A DNA stretch of 64,000 nt, from contig JAOXRS010000136.1 of assembly GCA_025800385.1 (NCBI GenBank), forward strand, positions 80,170 to 144,169, written 5' to 3'. Position 1 is the first letter of the stretch, and every line of letters starts with the position of its first letter. The notes beneath the pieces were generated by a model. It was not told the DNA's origin and searched no databases. It saw only the letters and a program-made list of their open reading frames with translations. A program made the position numbers and the translations under genes. The stretch comes from Candidatus Albibeggiatoa sp. nov. NOAA. Its GTDB lineage: Bacteria > Pseudomonadota > Gammaproteobacteria > Beggiatoales > Beggiatoaceae. Shown here piece by piece: positions 28,564-39,366 of the stretch.

Positions 28564-31500
28564 GTCTAAATTTCTCCAACGCAAGCTTAAGTTGTGCTGA
28601 TTCTTTGGGTAATTGCTCAGTGACGAGTTGCTTGGCGGTTGCTAAATCATTGGCTTTTCCAAGTTGTTCTAATTGAATACAAAATTGTTGCATTTTCTTC
28701 GCCCCAAGGTTGGCACATGCCCCTTTGAGTTTATGCGCCGCTTGATACAGTGCTGAGCTATCGTCTGTGGCGTGTTCAATCGCCTGCGTATAATTCGGCA
28801 ATTCGTCCAAAAACAGATTAATAATCCAACCCAACCCCTTGCCGCGCATTTCCTGCCTTAAAGTTTCTAATATATTATCATCAACCACAGGATAATATTC
28901 AGTTTGTTTTGATGCCGTTACGTTATTTTCTATTAAATCAGGTTGTTGAATTCGCTTCGCCGTATCCGAAACCAGCCATTTTGCCAACACTTGATATAAT
29001 TCTTTAATTTTAACGGGTTTACTTAAATAATCATCCATACCCGCATTTAAACAACGTTGCTTGTCTTCTGCCATCGCATTGGCTGTGAGCGCGATAATCG
29101 GCAAATGGTGCTGAGTTTGTTGCTCTTGGGTACGCACATGTTGCGTTGCAGTAAAGCCATCCATTTCAGGCATGTGACAATCCATTAATACCAAATCAAA
29201 ATAATGGGCTTTGAGCATTTTCAAGGCTTGTAAGCCATTTTCTGCGACTTTGATTTGACAGCCCAATTGCAACAGCATATCACTGACAACTGCTTGATTT
29301 ATCTTATTATCTTCTACAACTAAAATTTGATGATCTTGTAATTGCGATAATGGTTCATGGGTTTGCTGCTGCGATGCAGTATGACGCTTACCCATAATAT
29401 CGCCCAAGGTGGCAAAAAACGTCGTCTGGGTTAACGGTTTCGCCACATGCCAAATCATTTGATTGCTATTGGCTTCCTTAGGCAGTTTCTCATTAATCAA
29501 AGTCAAGATGATGACGGGCGTTCGTGCCAATTTCGGATCATTTTGCATCGCCTTCGCCATATTTAAGCCACTCATCGCGGGCATATTGTAATCACTTATC
29601 ACTAAATGATAGCCCTGTCCTTGCCCACTGGCAGTGCGTAATTGACGTAAGCCATCACCTGCATGAACGGCGGTATGTACCTCTAAACCCCAGCTATTCA
29701 GTTGGCTAAACATGGTTTCACGTTGATGCGATTCGGGTGTAACCAATAAAATGCGGCTATTTTGCCAGTAATTTAATACTTCCTCGTCAAACTCGTTATG
29801 AACGTCGGCTTTCTCCAGCGGCAATTCAAAAAAGAAATGACTGCCTCGCCCTTCGACACTGAACACATCAATCATACCATCCATGGCTTCGACTAAACGT
29901 TTGACAATCGCCAGCCCCAAACCCGTGCCACCATAACGCCGAGTCGATGAACTATCCGCTTGTGAAAAAGGTTGGAATAAGCGTTTTAGTGCCTGCTTGC
30001 TCATGCCAATCCCCGTGTCGTTAATCGCAAAATGTAAAATCAGATGGGTATCGGTTTCTTTTTGTACTTTGACTAAAAACGTGATTTCACCTTGAGGCGT
30101 GAACTTAATTGCATTATTTAATAAATTGCTGATAATTTGTCGAATTCGGGTTGGATCACCACATAAATTGTAAGCAATCGGCTCTAAATCACAATGAAAC
30201 TCAATGCCTTTGCTATGCGCGTTATAAGCAAATAAATTAATGACATCTTCCAACAAGGTATGTAATTTAAACTGAATTGTTTCTAAACTGAGTTTTCCAG
30301 CCTCAATTTTCGAAAAATCCAAAATATCATTAATAATCGTCAATAAACTTTCGCCTGAACTACGGACAGTCTCCACATACAGTTGTTGTTGCTGTGAAAG
30401 TTTGGTTTGTAACAATAAATCCGTCATGCCAATCACGCCATTCATTGGGGTACGGATTTCATGACTCATGGCGGCTAAAAATTCGCTCTTGGCTTTGCTG
30501 GCGGCTTCGGCGGCTTCTTTGGCTTGGCGTAATTCGGTTTCGGCTTGTTTGCGTTGGGTGATGTCACGGGTAAAACTGAAGTACGCGCTGCGGTGGCTGA
30601 TTTGGCAATCTTCGACATAAGCACTGCTGACTTCGACGGGCACTTCTTTATCATCGCGGGTCAATAGCATGGTTTCAAAAATCCCATAGCCTTTGGTTTT
30701 GACTTGTTCAGCTTGGGCTAATACCAAATCGATAACGTGCGTAGGGTGCAAATTGCGAATCGAGGTGTCTAGTAACATCTCACGCTCATAGCCAACTAAT
30801 TTACAGTAAGCGGGGTTGACTTCCATAATTCTGTTTTCAGGGTCAACAATACAAAAACCGTCAATTGAATTTTCTAAAATCAGCTGGTTACGAATCGATT
30901 GTTCTTGTAAAGCTTGTTCAACTTTTTTGCGCTGGGTAATGTCACGCAATGAAATCACATACGCAGGTTTGCCTTCCCATTCACTTTCCGCCAGTTGCAT
31001 TTCCACAATTCGATTGCGCTGTTCCACATCAGGGTCACGTACAGGAATATTGACCTCAGCTTTATTGTCGCTGTCAAAATGTGGGATAACATTGGTGGTT
31101 TCAAACTGCTGTCCAATCAAATCATAATACGGCATTTGGTACAGTTTTTCCGCTGCGGGATTGACGAAACGAATATAACCCTGACGATCTAAAATCAGCA
31201 TCCCATCACTGTTGGTTTGAATAATGGTACGGAATTGATCTTTACTACGATGTAATTCGACTTCTGCCTGTCGACGTGCCATTGTGCCGCGAATACTGTC
31301 GCCAACCGCTTGTAATAAAAACATTTCATGATTTGACCAGTGCCGTTCGCGCTGACAATCATCTAAGCCGATAAAGCCCCAGAATCGCTTGTTAAACATA
31401 ATGGGCACAAGCAAGACTGAAATCACCCGCTTGCGTTCAAAGCTACAACGCTCATCTTCAGGAAAATCTCGCACTAGGCCACCAATAGTTTTGCCATCCA

Positions 31501-34477
31501 ACAAACGGGTATACCATCTTGGTAAAAATGCACCGTAATCTAAATTTTGTAATGCAGGTTGGTCAATAAATAATTTTTGCCGTTTCTGATGCCATTCAAA
31601 ACGTTGACTCATTGCAGGTTGTGCAGTTCTAGGGTATTTGTGATTTTCATAAATATAGACACGGTCGACATTAGTTAAATTAGCTAAAGTCTTTAGCGCG
31701 TTTTCAATGGAATCATTATAATTTAAGGTCGTGAGTAAATGCTGGGTGGTGTTGGCAACACTTTGCAATACGCGGTCACGTTCATGTAATGCTTCTTGGG
31801 CAATCTTACGATCTGTGGCATCATGTCCGATTAATAAGATTTCAATTAATTTATCATGGGTGTTATAAATCGGCTTCGTTGTCCATGCGACCCAAACCCG
31901 ATTACCATTGACACATTGACATTCATTTTCAATATAAACATAGTGTTGTGGCTTATCCAGAAAATCATCCAAATCAAAACTGTCCGCCCAACGTTCAGGC
32001 TCAAATGGCAATAACGTGCCTAAAATATTCTGTCCAATCACATCTTGTGGCTGGTAACCAAAAAATTGCTCAGCGAAAATATTGAAAAATCGAATTCGAC
32101 CTTGTGGGCTGACCCGAATAATAATGCTGTTGGCATGTTGGATTAATTTGCGATATTCAGCTTCTTGTGAGGCTAAGGCTTGTTGGGCTTGTTTGCGTTC
32201 ACGGATGTCTCGGATGATGGCTAACGCAGTCAATTCGCCTTCCAGCGTAAATAAGTGAATATTTAGTTCGCTGGGGATTTCCTTGCCTGAACGGGTATAA
32301 ATTACCGTTTCAACTAAAATATGCTTATCATTTAATAAGTTCTGGGTTTGTTCACGCAATTGTTCTGGTGTTTCTAAGCGATACAATTCCAGCGGGGTTA
32401 ATTCCAATAATTGCTCGCGCTGATAGCCAAACCGTTCACATGCAATATCATTCACTTCGGAAAAATGGGTCGGCGTGCCATCATCAAGATAACCATGTAC
32501 CAAAATCGCATCATTGCCACTGTTAAATAGCTGGCGATAGCGTTCCCGATTGCGTTGTAATGACAGTTCCGCTTGTTTGCGTTCGGTAATGTCAGTGATT
32601 AAACTCAACTGCAATTGCCGCCCATCAATTTCCCCTAGAGGACGGATTCGTAACTCAATATCAATCATATGCCCATCACGATGTTTGATTTTCCATTCAG
32701 TACGTTGCATAAATTTTCCGCTACTAAACGCATGATACAAACGCATGGCATGACGACGATTTTCGGCGGGTAAAATATGGGTAAAAGGCTGCCCGATTAA
32801 TTCGTGATGCTCGTAACCGAACAGTTGGCAGTAAGCGGGATTGACTTGAATATATATGCCTTGTTCATCAGTGACGCTGACCCCCACGCCAATTTGAGTA
32901 AAAATAGCCGACAATAAGGTTTCGTTGCGCTGTAACTGCTGCTCAATTTGCTTGCGTTCAGTAATATCGGTAATGGCAGCGATCACAAACGGGTGTTGGC
33001 GTTGGTCATGGTGTCGGGATTTTTTGACTAATACGGTGCGAGTTTGCTGCTGAGCATTTTTAATCGTAATTTCGCGGGTATCGTCTCGTCCTGTTTCAAA
33101 AACCAAGTCATCTTGTTGTTTTAAAATCTGGACAACTTCATCACAAAATAAGCTGTCATCATCACGCTTCTCAACTTCTTCACGTTCGTAGCCCATTAAT
33201 TCACAAAAAGCTTTGTTAAATAATTGACGGCGATATTCATTTTTAACCACAATCGGGTTTGGAATTTCATCCAGCACCGTGTGTAGGAAATTGCGAGCTT
33301 CTTCTAACCCTTGTTCGTTATATTTATAAGACGTAATGTCGACATACGTTCCAATCATGCGATAGGCTTGACCATCAGCGGTTCGTAACACGGTTGCCCT
33401 ATCTAACACCCAAATATAATAATCTTGGAAATGCTTGATTCTATAGATGGTTTCATAACGTTGAGTGAGATTATCTAAATGGGCTTGACGTTCGCGCTCA
33501 ACTGTCGGAAAGTCGTCAGGATGAATACAGGCGTGCCAATCACTTAAATTCTTCGGCATATTTTGCAACGTATAACCTAGCAATTGCTGCCATTGAGTGG
33601 AAAAATACACTTGTTCCGTACCCACTTCCCAATCCCATACCCCATCACCAACGCCACGCATTGCCAGTTCAAAACGTTCTGTGCGCCGAGTCAGAGCATC
33701 GGTCATTTGTTGCTGCGAACTAATATCTTGTATAAAAATCAGAAAATAGGCTGGATGACCTACATTATCTTGAATAGCAGACACCGTTAGATTAACTGAA
33801 ATAGGGCGATTATCTGCTTGATAGAGTTGGGTATTGAGCTGATAAAATGCAATTTCCCCAGCAATTAAGCTTCTATAGTGCTGTGATTCTAACTGAATGC
33901 GATTGACATGACCTTGATTAAAAAATTGTTGTATTTTCTCGAAATTGTAACCTAATAATTTTTCCAGCGCGGGGTTGGCTGCTAATGGTTTTGATTGCAA
34001 ATCTGTCAACATGACACCCAAGGCAGTGTTTTTAAATAATTGGATGACTTGTTGTGCGTTTTGTTGTTGATAATAGGGAATAAATTCGGCAGGGGTTTGA
34101 CTTAAATCTAACGGCAAAAGGCTTTGCATTGGTGTCAGAATGGCATACAGGTATTGCTTATCATGAGTAATTTCCCATGCAAACCATTGGTTATCTTTAT
34201 GTTTTAAACGTGTATGACAGTATTGTGGTGTATTATGTTCTGATTGAGTATCAATAATTGTTTGAATCAACTGCGCATCAGCAGAATGCACCCATTGGAA
34301 AAAATGCTGATGAATCACCTCTTCTTGGGCATAGCCTAGGCGTTGCGTCCATGCTGGATTGACTTGTTGGACAATGCCATCAAAATCAAAAATACACAGC
34401 AGACTTGCACTGTGGGTAAAAAATTGTGCAGTAATTGACGTATCCATGTTGAAATGCCCGTGCTTAGCTCCTTGCAA
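28556..34477 (-). CDS. Giant multi-PAS hybrid histidine kinase with GAF, two REC and Hpt
   Basis: 1973 residues from TTG 34477, which has AAGGA nine bases upstream; ATG 34447 is the alternative. No TM helix is visible, so it appears soluble. By eye: seven PAS domains (about 14-895; the third is a PAS_3 type with WVLDRATVLR), a GAF domain (about 905-1070), two more PAS domains (about 1075-1330), HisKA with His1339 ([13 protein letters not shown]), HATPase (FAINDTGIGM, GGTGLGLAIV), REC1 with Asp1629 but a degraded N-terminal acid pair (LLVTPESH), REC2 with Asp1766 ([19 protein letters not shown]), and Hpt with His1915 ([13 protein letters not shown]). It should integrate many cytoplasmic cues and pass phosphate to the overlapping GGDEF regulator. 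Confidence 0.93.
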   Translation of the reverse strand: MQGAKHGHFNMDTSITAQFFTHSASLLCIFDFDGIVQQVNPAWTQRLGYAQEEVIHQHFFQWVHSADAQLIQTIIDTQSEHNTPQYCHTRLKHKDNQWFAWEITHDKQYLYAILTPMQSLLPLDLSQTPAEFIPYYQQQNAQQVIQLFKNTALGVMLTDLQSKPLAANPALEKLLGYNFEKIQQFFNQGHVNRIQLESQHYRSLIAGEIAFYQLNTQLYQADNRPISVNLTVSAIQDNVGHPAYFLIFIQDISSQQQMTDALTRRTERFELAMRGVGDGVWDWEVGTEQVYFSTQWQQLLGYTLQNMPKNLSDWHACIHPDDFPTVERERQAHLDNLTQRYETIYRIKHFQDYYIWVLDRATVLRTADGQAYRMIGTYVDITSYKYNEQGLEEARNFLHTVLDEIPNPIVVKNEYRRQLFNKAFCELMGYEREEVEKRDDDSLFCDEVVQILKQQDDLVFETGRDDTREITIKNAQQQTRTVLVKKSRHHDQRQHPFVIAAITDITERKQIEQQLQRNETLLSAIFTQIGVGVSVTDEQGIYIQVNPAYCQLFGYEHHELIGQPFTHILPAENRRHAMRLYHAFSSGKFMQRTEWKIKHRDGHMIDIELRIRPLGEIDGRQLQLSLITDITERKQAELSLQRNRERYRQLFNSGNDAILVHGYLDDGTPTHFSEVNDIACERFGYQREQLLELTPLELYRLETPEQLREQTQNLLNDKHILVETVIYTRSGKEIPSELNIHLFTLEGELTALAIIRDIRERKQAQQALASQEAEYRKLIQHANSIIIRVSPQGRIRFFNIFAEQFFGYQPQDVIGQNILGTLLPFEPERWADSFDLDDFLDKPQHYVYIENECQCVNGNRVWVAWTTKPIYNTHDKLIEILLIGHDATDRKIAQEALHERDRVLQSVANTTQHLLTTLNYNDSIENALKTLANLTNVDRVYIYENHKYPRTAQPAMSQRFEWHQKRQKLFIDQPALQNLDYGAFLPRWYTRLLDGKTIGGLVRDFPEDERCSFERKRVISVLLVPIMFNKRFWGFIGLDDCQRERHWSNHEMFLLQAVGDSIRGTMARRQAEVELHRSKDQFRTIIQTNSDGMLILDRQGYIRFVNPAAEKLYQMPYYDLIGQQFETTNVIPHFDSDNKAEVNIPVRDPDVEQRNRIVEMQLAESEWEGKPAYVISLRDITQRKKVEQALQEQSIRNQLILENSIDGFCIVDPENRIMEVNPAYCKLVGYEREMLLDTSIRNLHPTHVIDLVLAQAEQVKTKGYGIFETMLLTRDDKEVPVEVSSAYVEDCQISHRSAYFSFTRDITQRKQAETELRQAKEAAEAASKAKSEFLAAMSHEIRTPMNGVIGMTDLLLQTKLSQQQQLYVETVRSSGESLLTIINDILDFSKIEAGKLSLETIQFKLHTLLEDVINLFAYNAHSKGIEFHCDLEPIAYNLCGDPTRIRQIISNLLNNAIKFTPQGEITFLVKVQKETDTHLILHFAINDTGIGMSKQALKRLFQPFSQADSSSTRRYGGTGLGLAIVKRLVEAMDGMIDVFSVEGRGSHFFFELPLEKADVHNEFDEEVLNYWQNSRILLVTPESHQRETMFSQLNSWGLEVHTAVHAGDGLRQLRTASGQGQGYHLVISDYNMPAMSGLNMAKAMQNDPKLARTPVIILTLINEKLPKEANSNQMIWHVAKPLTQTTFFATLGDIMGKRHTASQQQTHEPLSQLQDHQILVVEDNKINQAVVSDMLLQLGCQIKVAENGLQALKMLKAHYFDLVLMDCHMPEMDGFTATQHVRTQEQQTQHHLPIIALTANAMAEDKQRCLNAGMDDYLSKPVKIKELYQVLAKWLVSDTAKRIQQPDLIENNVTASKQTEYYPVVDDNILETLRQEMRGKGLGWIINLFLDELPNYTQAIEHATDDSSALYQAAHKLKGACANLGAKKMQQFCIQLEQLGKANDLATAKQLVTEQLPKESAQLKLALEKFRHV

Positions 34478-34693
34478 GATTGCTTTTCCTTGTTCTGCAT
34501 TCTAGTGTGATATGGTAAGGATGCAAAGCCATTTATGTCTGCAATAATGACATATTAATTATTATCAGTAGGTGAAAAAGCTTGTTTTTTATGTGCTTTC
34601 TGTATTATCAACTTTTATCAGCTAATAAGAAAGTGTAGATAAGCAAAAATAGGGACAACTGGAACTGTTGATTTTAATTAGGAAATAAAAAAT

Positions 34694-35185
34694 ATGAAAA
34701 CCCATAAGAAATTACGCCAACAAGAGAGTGATTTGCGTGATAAGAATTTAGATGATTGGTTACAGGAAAATGCGTTGCAAATTTCAACTTATAAATCTCA
34801 ATTTCCTATCAACCATATTACTTTAAATAAAGTGCATATTATAGATAATATCATTGCTGCAATTAAAAAAAGTGATGTGAATGCAATAGAATTAGGATGT
34901 AATTTAGTCACTCAAAATAAGCATATTCCGTTTGGGCGTACTTTGAAATATAACATATTACACACCCTTAAAAATCAGCATCAATACATCAATTCAGCAT
35001 ATCGAGAAAAATTATCAAAATTGGCAGTTGCATACCTTAACGCAAATTATCCACCAAAAGATATAAAACCACTATGTAAACTCATCAAGCGATTTGAAGC
35101 TAAATACGCGCAATATGTGATTGAGAAGATACATCAGCAAACAGATGTCACAGTACGTTGGGCGGTATATTTAAAATCAAGTTGA
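34694..35185 (+). CDS. Hypothetical protein, 163 residues
   Basis: Starts at ATG 34694 with AGGAAA nine bases upstream. The protein is basic, predicted mostly helical, without signal peptide or membrane segment. The N-terminal 25 residues are highly charged (KKLRQQESDLRDKNLDDWLQ). No family recognised. It is divergent from the giant kinase and followed 167 bp later by ibaG; the AT-rich composition resembles accessory genes. Coding character is supported by the clear ribosome site and the absence of a competing frame. Confidence 0.55.
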   Translation: MKTHKKLRQQESDLRDKNLDDWLQENALQISTYKSQFPINHITLNKVHIIDNIIAAIKKSDVNAIELGCNLVTQNKHIPFGRTLKYNILHTLKNQHQYINSAYREKLSKLAVAYLNANYPPKDIKPLCKLIKRFEAKYAQYVIEKIHQQTDVTVRWAVYLKSS

Positions 35186-35352
35186 AATACTGATGACACA
35201 GTGCAAATGATTAAAAATATATATGGCTTTCTCGATTATTTAGTTTCGATGGTTAAGAGCATGACCTAAAGTTTACAGAATTTCCTCTTCTAGTACTTTG
35301 TTTCCTTTGTAGAATGTTTTAACATAAGCACAAATTTATAAAGGAGCACAAC

Positions 35353-35577
35353 ATGACCCCAGCAGAACTTAAACAACTAATTGAAAATGGTATTGAAAAT
35401 TGTGAAGCCAGTGTTGAAAGCGAAGACAATCGCCACTTTCAGGCCACTGTGATTTCTGACGCATTTGCAGGCCAAAGTTTAGTTAAACAACATCAAATGG
35501 TATATGCAACGTTAGGCAACACAATGCAAACAGATGAAGTCCATGCTTTAGCGTTAACCACCCGAACGCCAGCTTAG
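35353..35577 (+). CDS. ibaG: BolA-family protein IbaG
   Basis: 74 residues, preceded by AAGGAG. It has the BolA fold signature: DNRHFQATVISDAFAGQSLVKQHQMVYATLG, cited here in parts as HFQATVISDAF and LVKQHQMVYATLG. The invariant His of the KQHQMVY motif helps bind a shared [2Fe-2S] cluster with monothiol glutaredoxin Grx4. IbaG (YrbA) genes typically sit directly before murA in gammaproteobacteria, as here (94 bp). Role in iron-sulfur trafficking and acid response is known for the family, not shown here. Confidence 0.9.
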   Translation: MTPAELKQLIENGIENCEASVESEDNRHFQATVISDAFAGQSLVKQHQMVYATLGNTMQTDEVHALALTTRTPA

Positions 35578-35614
35578 ATTAGATATTTTTGCCTTGCTGG
35601 ACATATTACGGTGA

Positions 35615-36931
<1,317 letters not shown>

Positions 36932-36938
36932 AAGTAAT

Positions 36939-37139
36939 ATGGATATTCAGTTAAACGGTGAACCCAAACAAATTATAGAACAAGCTACAGTTCAAGATTT
37001 ATTAGCCGATTTAGGTTTGACGCAAAAACGCTTGGCGGTAGAAGTGAATCAAGAGATTGTGCCACGCAGTCAGTTTGAGCAGCATATTTTAAATCCAAAT
37101 GATAAAGTGGAAATTGTTCATGCTATTGGCGGCGGATAA
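36939..37139 (+). CDS. thiS: Sulfur-carrier protein ThiS
   Basis: 66 residues, a ubiquitin-fold protein ending in the essential Gly-Gly (HAIGGG) that is thiocarboxylated to carry sulfur for the thiazole of thiamine. MDIQLNGEPKQI and the RLAVEVNQEIVPRSQ segment match the family. It starts seven bases after murA. thiG, which commonly follows, is not adjacent; a terminator comes next instead. MoaD-like or other carrier roles cannot be fully excluded for such a small protein, but ThiS fits best. Confidence 0.88.
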   Translation: MDIQLNGEPKQIIEQATVQDLLADLGLTQKRLAVEVNQEIVPRSQFEQHILNPNDKVEIVHAIGGG

Positions 37140-37167
37140 GTTGATCTAGCCACTCATTTTCAATGAC

Positions 37168-37209
37168 AAAGACTGGCTGCTCTATCTAAATAAGGTAACC
37201 AGTCTTTTT
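37168..37209 (+). terminator. Rho-independent terminator after murA-thiS
   Basis: A perfect 9-bp stem AAAGACTGG / CCAGTCTTT with a 22-nt loop runs into TTTTT. It closes the ibaG-murA-thiS transcript just before the convergent FimV-like gene. Confidence 0.75.
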
Positions 37210-37221
37210 AATGTATAAATT

Positions 37222-37932
37222 TTAGGTTAAATCTTCAGGAATAGGTTTGTTTTTGTCGTGATCTCGGAATAAAAACGCCAAAATTAATACGAATAAAACC
37301 ACGCCTAATACGGCAATCACAGGCAAATAACTGGTTTTGCTTTCTGAGCTGACATCTAATTGCGCGGTTTCAGTAGATGGTTCTCCAGGTTTTGCTGTTT
37401 CGTTTTCTGGTGAAGTCGCTCGTGTTTCAATCTCTTCTTTTTCAGCAGATGGTGTAAGCTTAGGCAAAGTCACTTCATTATTGGCAAGCGCAACTTTCTC
37501 TACGGGTTGTGGGCTTCTTAACGCACCCAATGTTGTTTCTTCTGTTGCTGGCTCAGATTTAACAGCCTCTTCCTCGCATTGAATTTCAACCCCTTGCTTT
37601 CTATATGCTTTCCAAGCTGCATTTTGTTCTTTATATGCTTCTAATGCTTGTTGATGGGTATTTTGCTCAATTTCAGCTAAAGAAGGGACATTTAAAGTTT
37701 GTTTAATTTTGAGTGAATTAATATTACACGGTAGTCGGAATGCGTGAGGATTGGCGTGAAGTAGTGCAATAATCATCTGGTGTCGGGTTATTGTATCACT
37801 GGGTTTGACTTTGGGTGCGATTGTCCAAAGTGTTTCACCATTACGCAAAGGGCCATATGTTTGGTCAACAGCATGGCTCAATGGTAAGTATAAAAATAAA
37901 ACCATTAATAAAATGACTTTAGATAGATACAT
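37222..37932 (-). CDS. FimV/TspA N-terminal-like membrane protein, short form
   Basis: 236 residues. Signal peptide 1-21 (ending LSHA), then the FimV N-terminal module: TYGPLRNGETLWTIA, QMIIALLHANPHAF, and NINSLKIKQTLNVPS, which resembles a LysM-type peptidoglycan-binding motif. A coiled stretch and a long acidic Pro/Glu/Thr linker follow, then one TM helix near 201-222 and a short charged tail. Full FimV proteins are 600-1000 residues and end in a TPR domain, missing here. FimV-family proteins organise polar pili and secretion machinery. The gene stands alone. Confidence 0.78.
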   Translation of the reverse strand: MYLSKVILLMVLFLYLPLSHAVDQTYGPLRNGETLWTIAPKVKPSDTITRHQMIIALLHANPHAFRLPCNINSLKIKQTLNVPSLAEIEQNTHQQALEAYKEQNAAWKAYRKQGVEIQCEEEAVKSEPATEETTLGALRSPQPVEKVALANNEVTLPKLTPSAEKEEIETRATSPENETAKPGEPSTETAQLDVSSESKTSYLPVIAVLGVVLFVLILAFLFRDHDKNKPIPEDLT

Positions 37933-38133
37933 TATGTGTTTCCATGTTATTACAGCAAAAATTCTTGCTAGACTATACCGTAAACCTTTTTAGATTTCCA
38001 TTCAGCATTGTTTGTTTGGAAGATTAAGTTATTTGTCAAAACATCAAATTAAGGTCATGGTTTAGACACTGAAACAACTATATCAATCACACTTAATATC
38101 GCACCCATATTGTCTTATTTTACTTATGATTGA

Positions 38134-39087
38134 CTATGGAATAGCAACCACTTCTAACAATCGTTGAATAAAGTGGTCAGGAGTAATTGCATCGGCTTCC
38201 GCTTCGAATGATAGTAAAATCCGATGGCGTAATACTTCTGGCAATACGTATTGAATATGTTCAGGGGAAACGTATTCTTCACCTTGTAACCATGCCCATG
38301 CGCGAGCACAACGTGTTAAGGCAATACTAGCACGAGGTGATGCCCCAAATCGTTGCCAACGTGCTAAATCTGGATCATAGGCTTCTGGGATACGGGTCGC
38401 ACGCACAATATCCACAATATATTCTTTCAATTTTGCTGATAGATAGACTTGTTTCACAGCATCACGCGCGGCGAAAATATCGGCTTGAGTGAATTTGGTT
38501 TCAGCGTTGAATTGGGTGGCTTGTGGATTTTCTAATAAATCTAAAATTTTCAGTTCTTCTTCACGGTTTGGATAGTCGACTTTAACGTGAAATAGAAAAC
38601 GGTCGAGTTGCGCTTCGGGTAATGTGTATGTGCCTTCGTGTTCTACAGGGTTTTGTGTGGCAAGCACGAGAAATAGTTCTGGCAATTGATAGGTTTTTTG
38701 TCCTACGGTAATTTGCCGTTCTGCCATCGATTCTAGTAGTGCAGATTGTACTTTTGGTGGTGCGCGGTTAATTTCGTCAGCGAGCAGAATATTATGAAAT
38801 AGAGGGCCGGGGCGGAATTCAAACTCACTGGTTTCATGTTGGTAAATATCTGTTCCGACTAAGTCAGCAGGCAGCAAGTCTGGGGTAAATTGAATACGGT
38901 GAAAATCCCCTTCGATCACACCTGCTAGGCTTTTAATCGCGGTAGTTTTGGCGAGTCCTGGCATCCCTTCTACTAGTAAATGCCCATCACTTAGCAGGCA
39001 AATCAACATACTATTGACTAAATGTTGTTGCCCAACAATGTGTTGTCCTAAATGTTGTCTCAGCGCGTCAAAATGATTGGCTTCCAT
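38134..39087 (-). CDS. MoxR-family AAA+ ATPase
   Basis: 317 residues from ATG 39087, with AGGAT before it; the upstream in-frame extension lacks a ribosome site. It has Walker A in VEGMPGLAKTTAIKS, Walker B in ILLADEINRAPPKVQ, sensor 1 in LVLATQNPVEHEGTY and the C-terminal lid. MoxR ATPases act as chaperones for metal insertion or activation of VWA-domain proteins, usually beside DUF58 and VWA genes. None of those partners lies in the window; the next downstream gene is the FimV-like protein 200 bp away. Confidence 0.92.
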   Translation of the reverse strand: MEANHFDALRQHLGQHIVGQQHLVNSMLICLLSDGHLLVEGMPGLAKTTAIKSLAGVIEGDFHRIQFTPDLLPADLVGTDIYQHETSEFEFRPGPLFHNILLADEINRAPPKVQSALLESMAERQITVGQKTYQLPELFLVLATQNPVEHEGTYTLPEAQLDRFLFHVKVDYPNREEELKILDLLENPQATQFNAETKFTQADIFAARDAVKQVYLSAKLKEYIVDIVRATRIPEAYDPDLARWQRFGASPRASIALTRCARAWAWLQGEEYVSPEHIQYVLPEVLRHRILLSFEAEADAITPDHFIQRLLEVVAIP

Positions 39088-39366
39088 GAGAATCCTATAC
39101 ACAGTAGAAATGAACACAGAGATAATAGGGGCACAGTACGCAGAGTTCAAATTTAATGTGCTTTATCAACTATTGCTATAAACAACTTGATTACAGGTTT
39201 TTAGACTTTAGAAATCGAAGCAACAGATTCATGCTATTTATGAAAGCCTAAACACAATAAACGCTAGCTCATCGCGTATTTGCATACTCTTAAACCCATT
39301 GACATAGTGCAGCTATAAAAAACAAGCATTATAATCGAGATACATTAACCGAATAGCTGAAACCTG

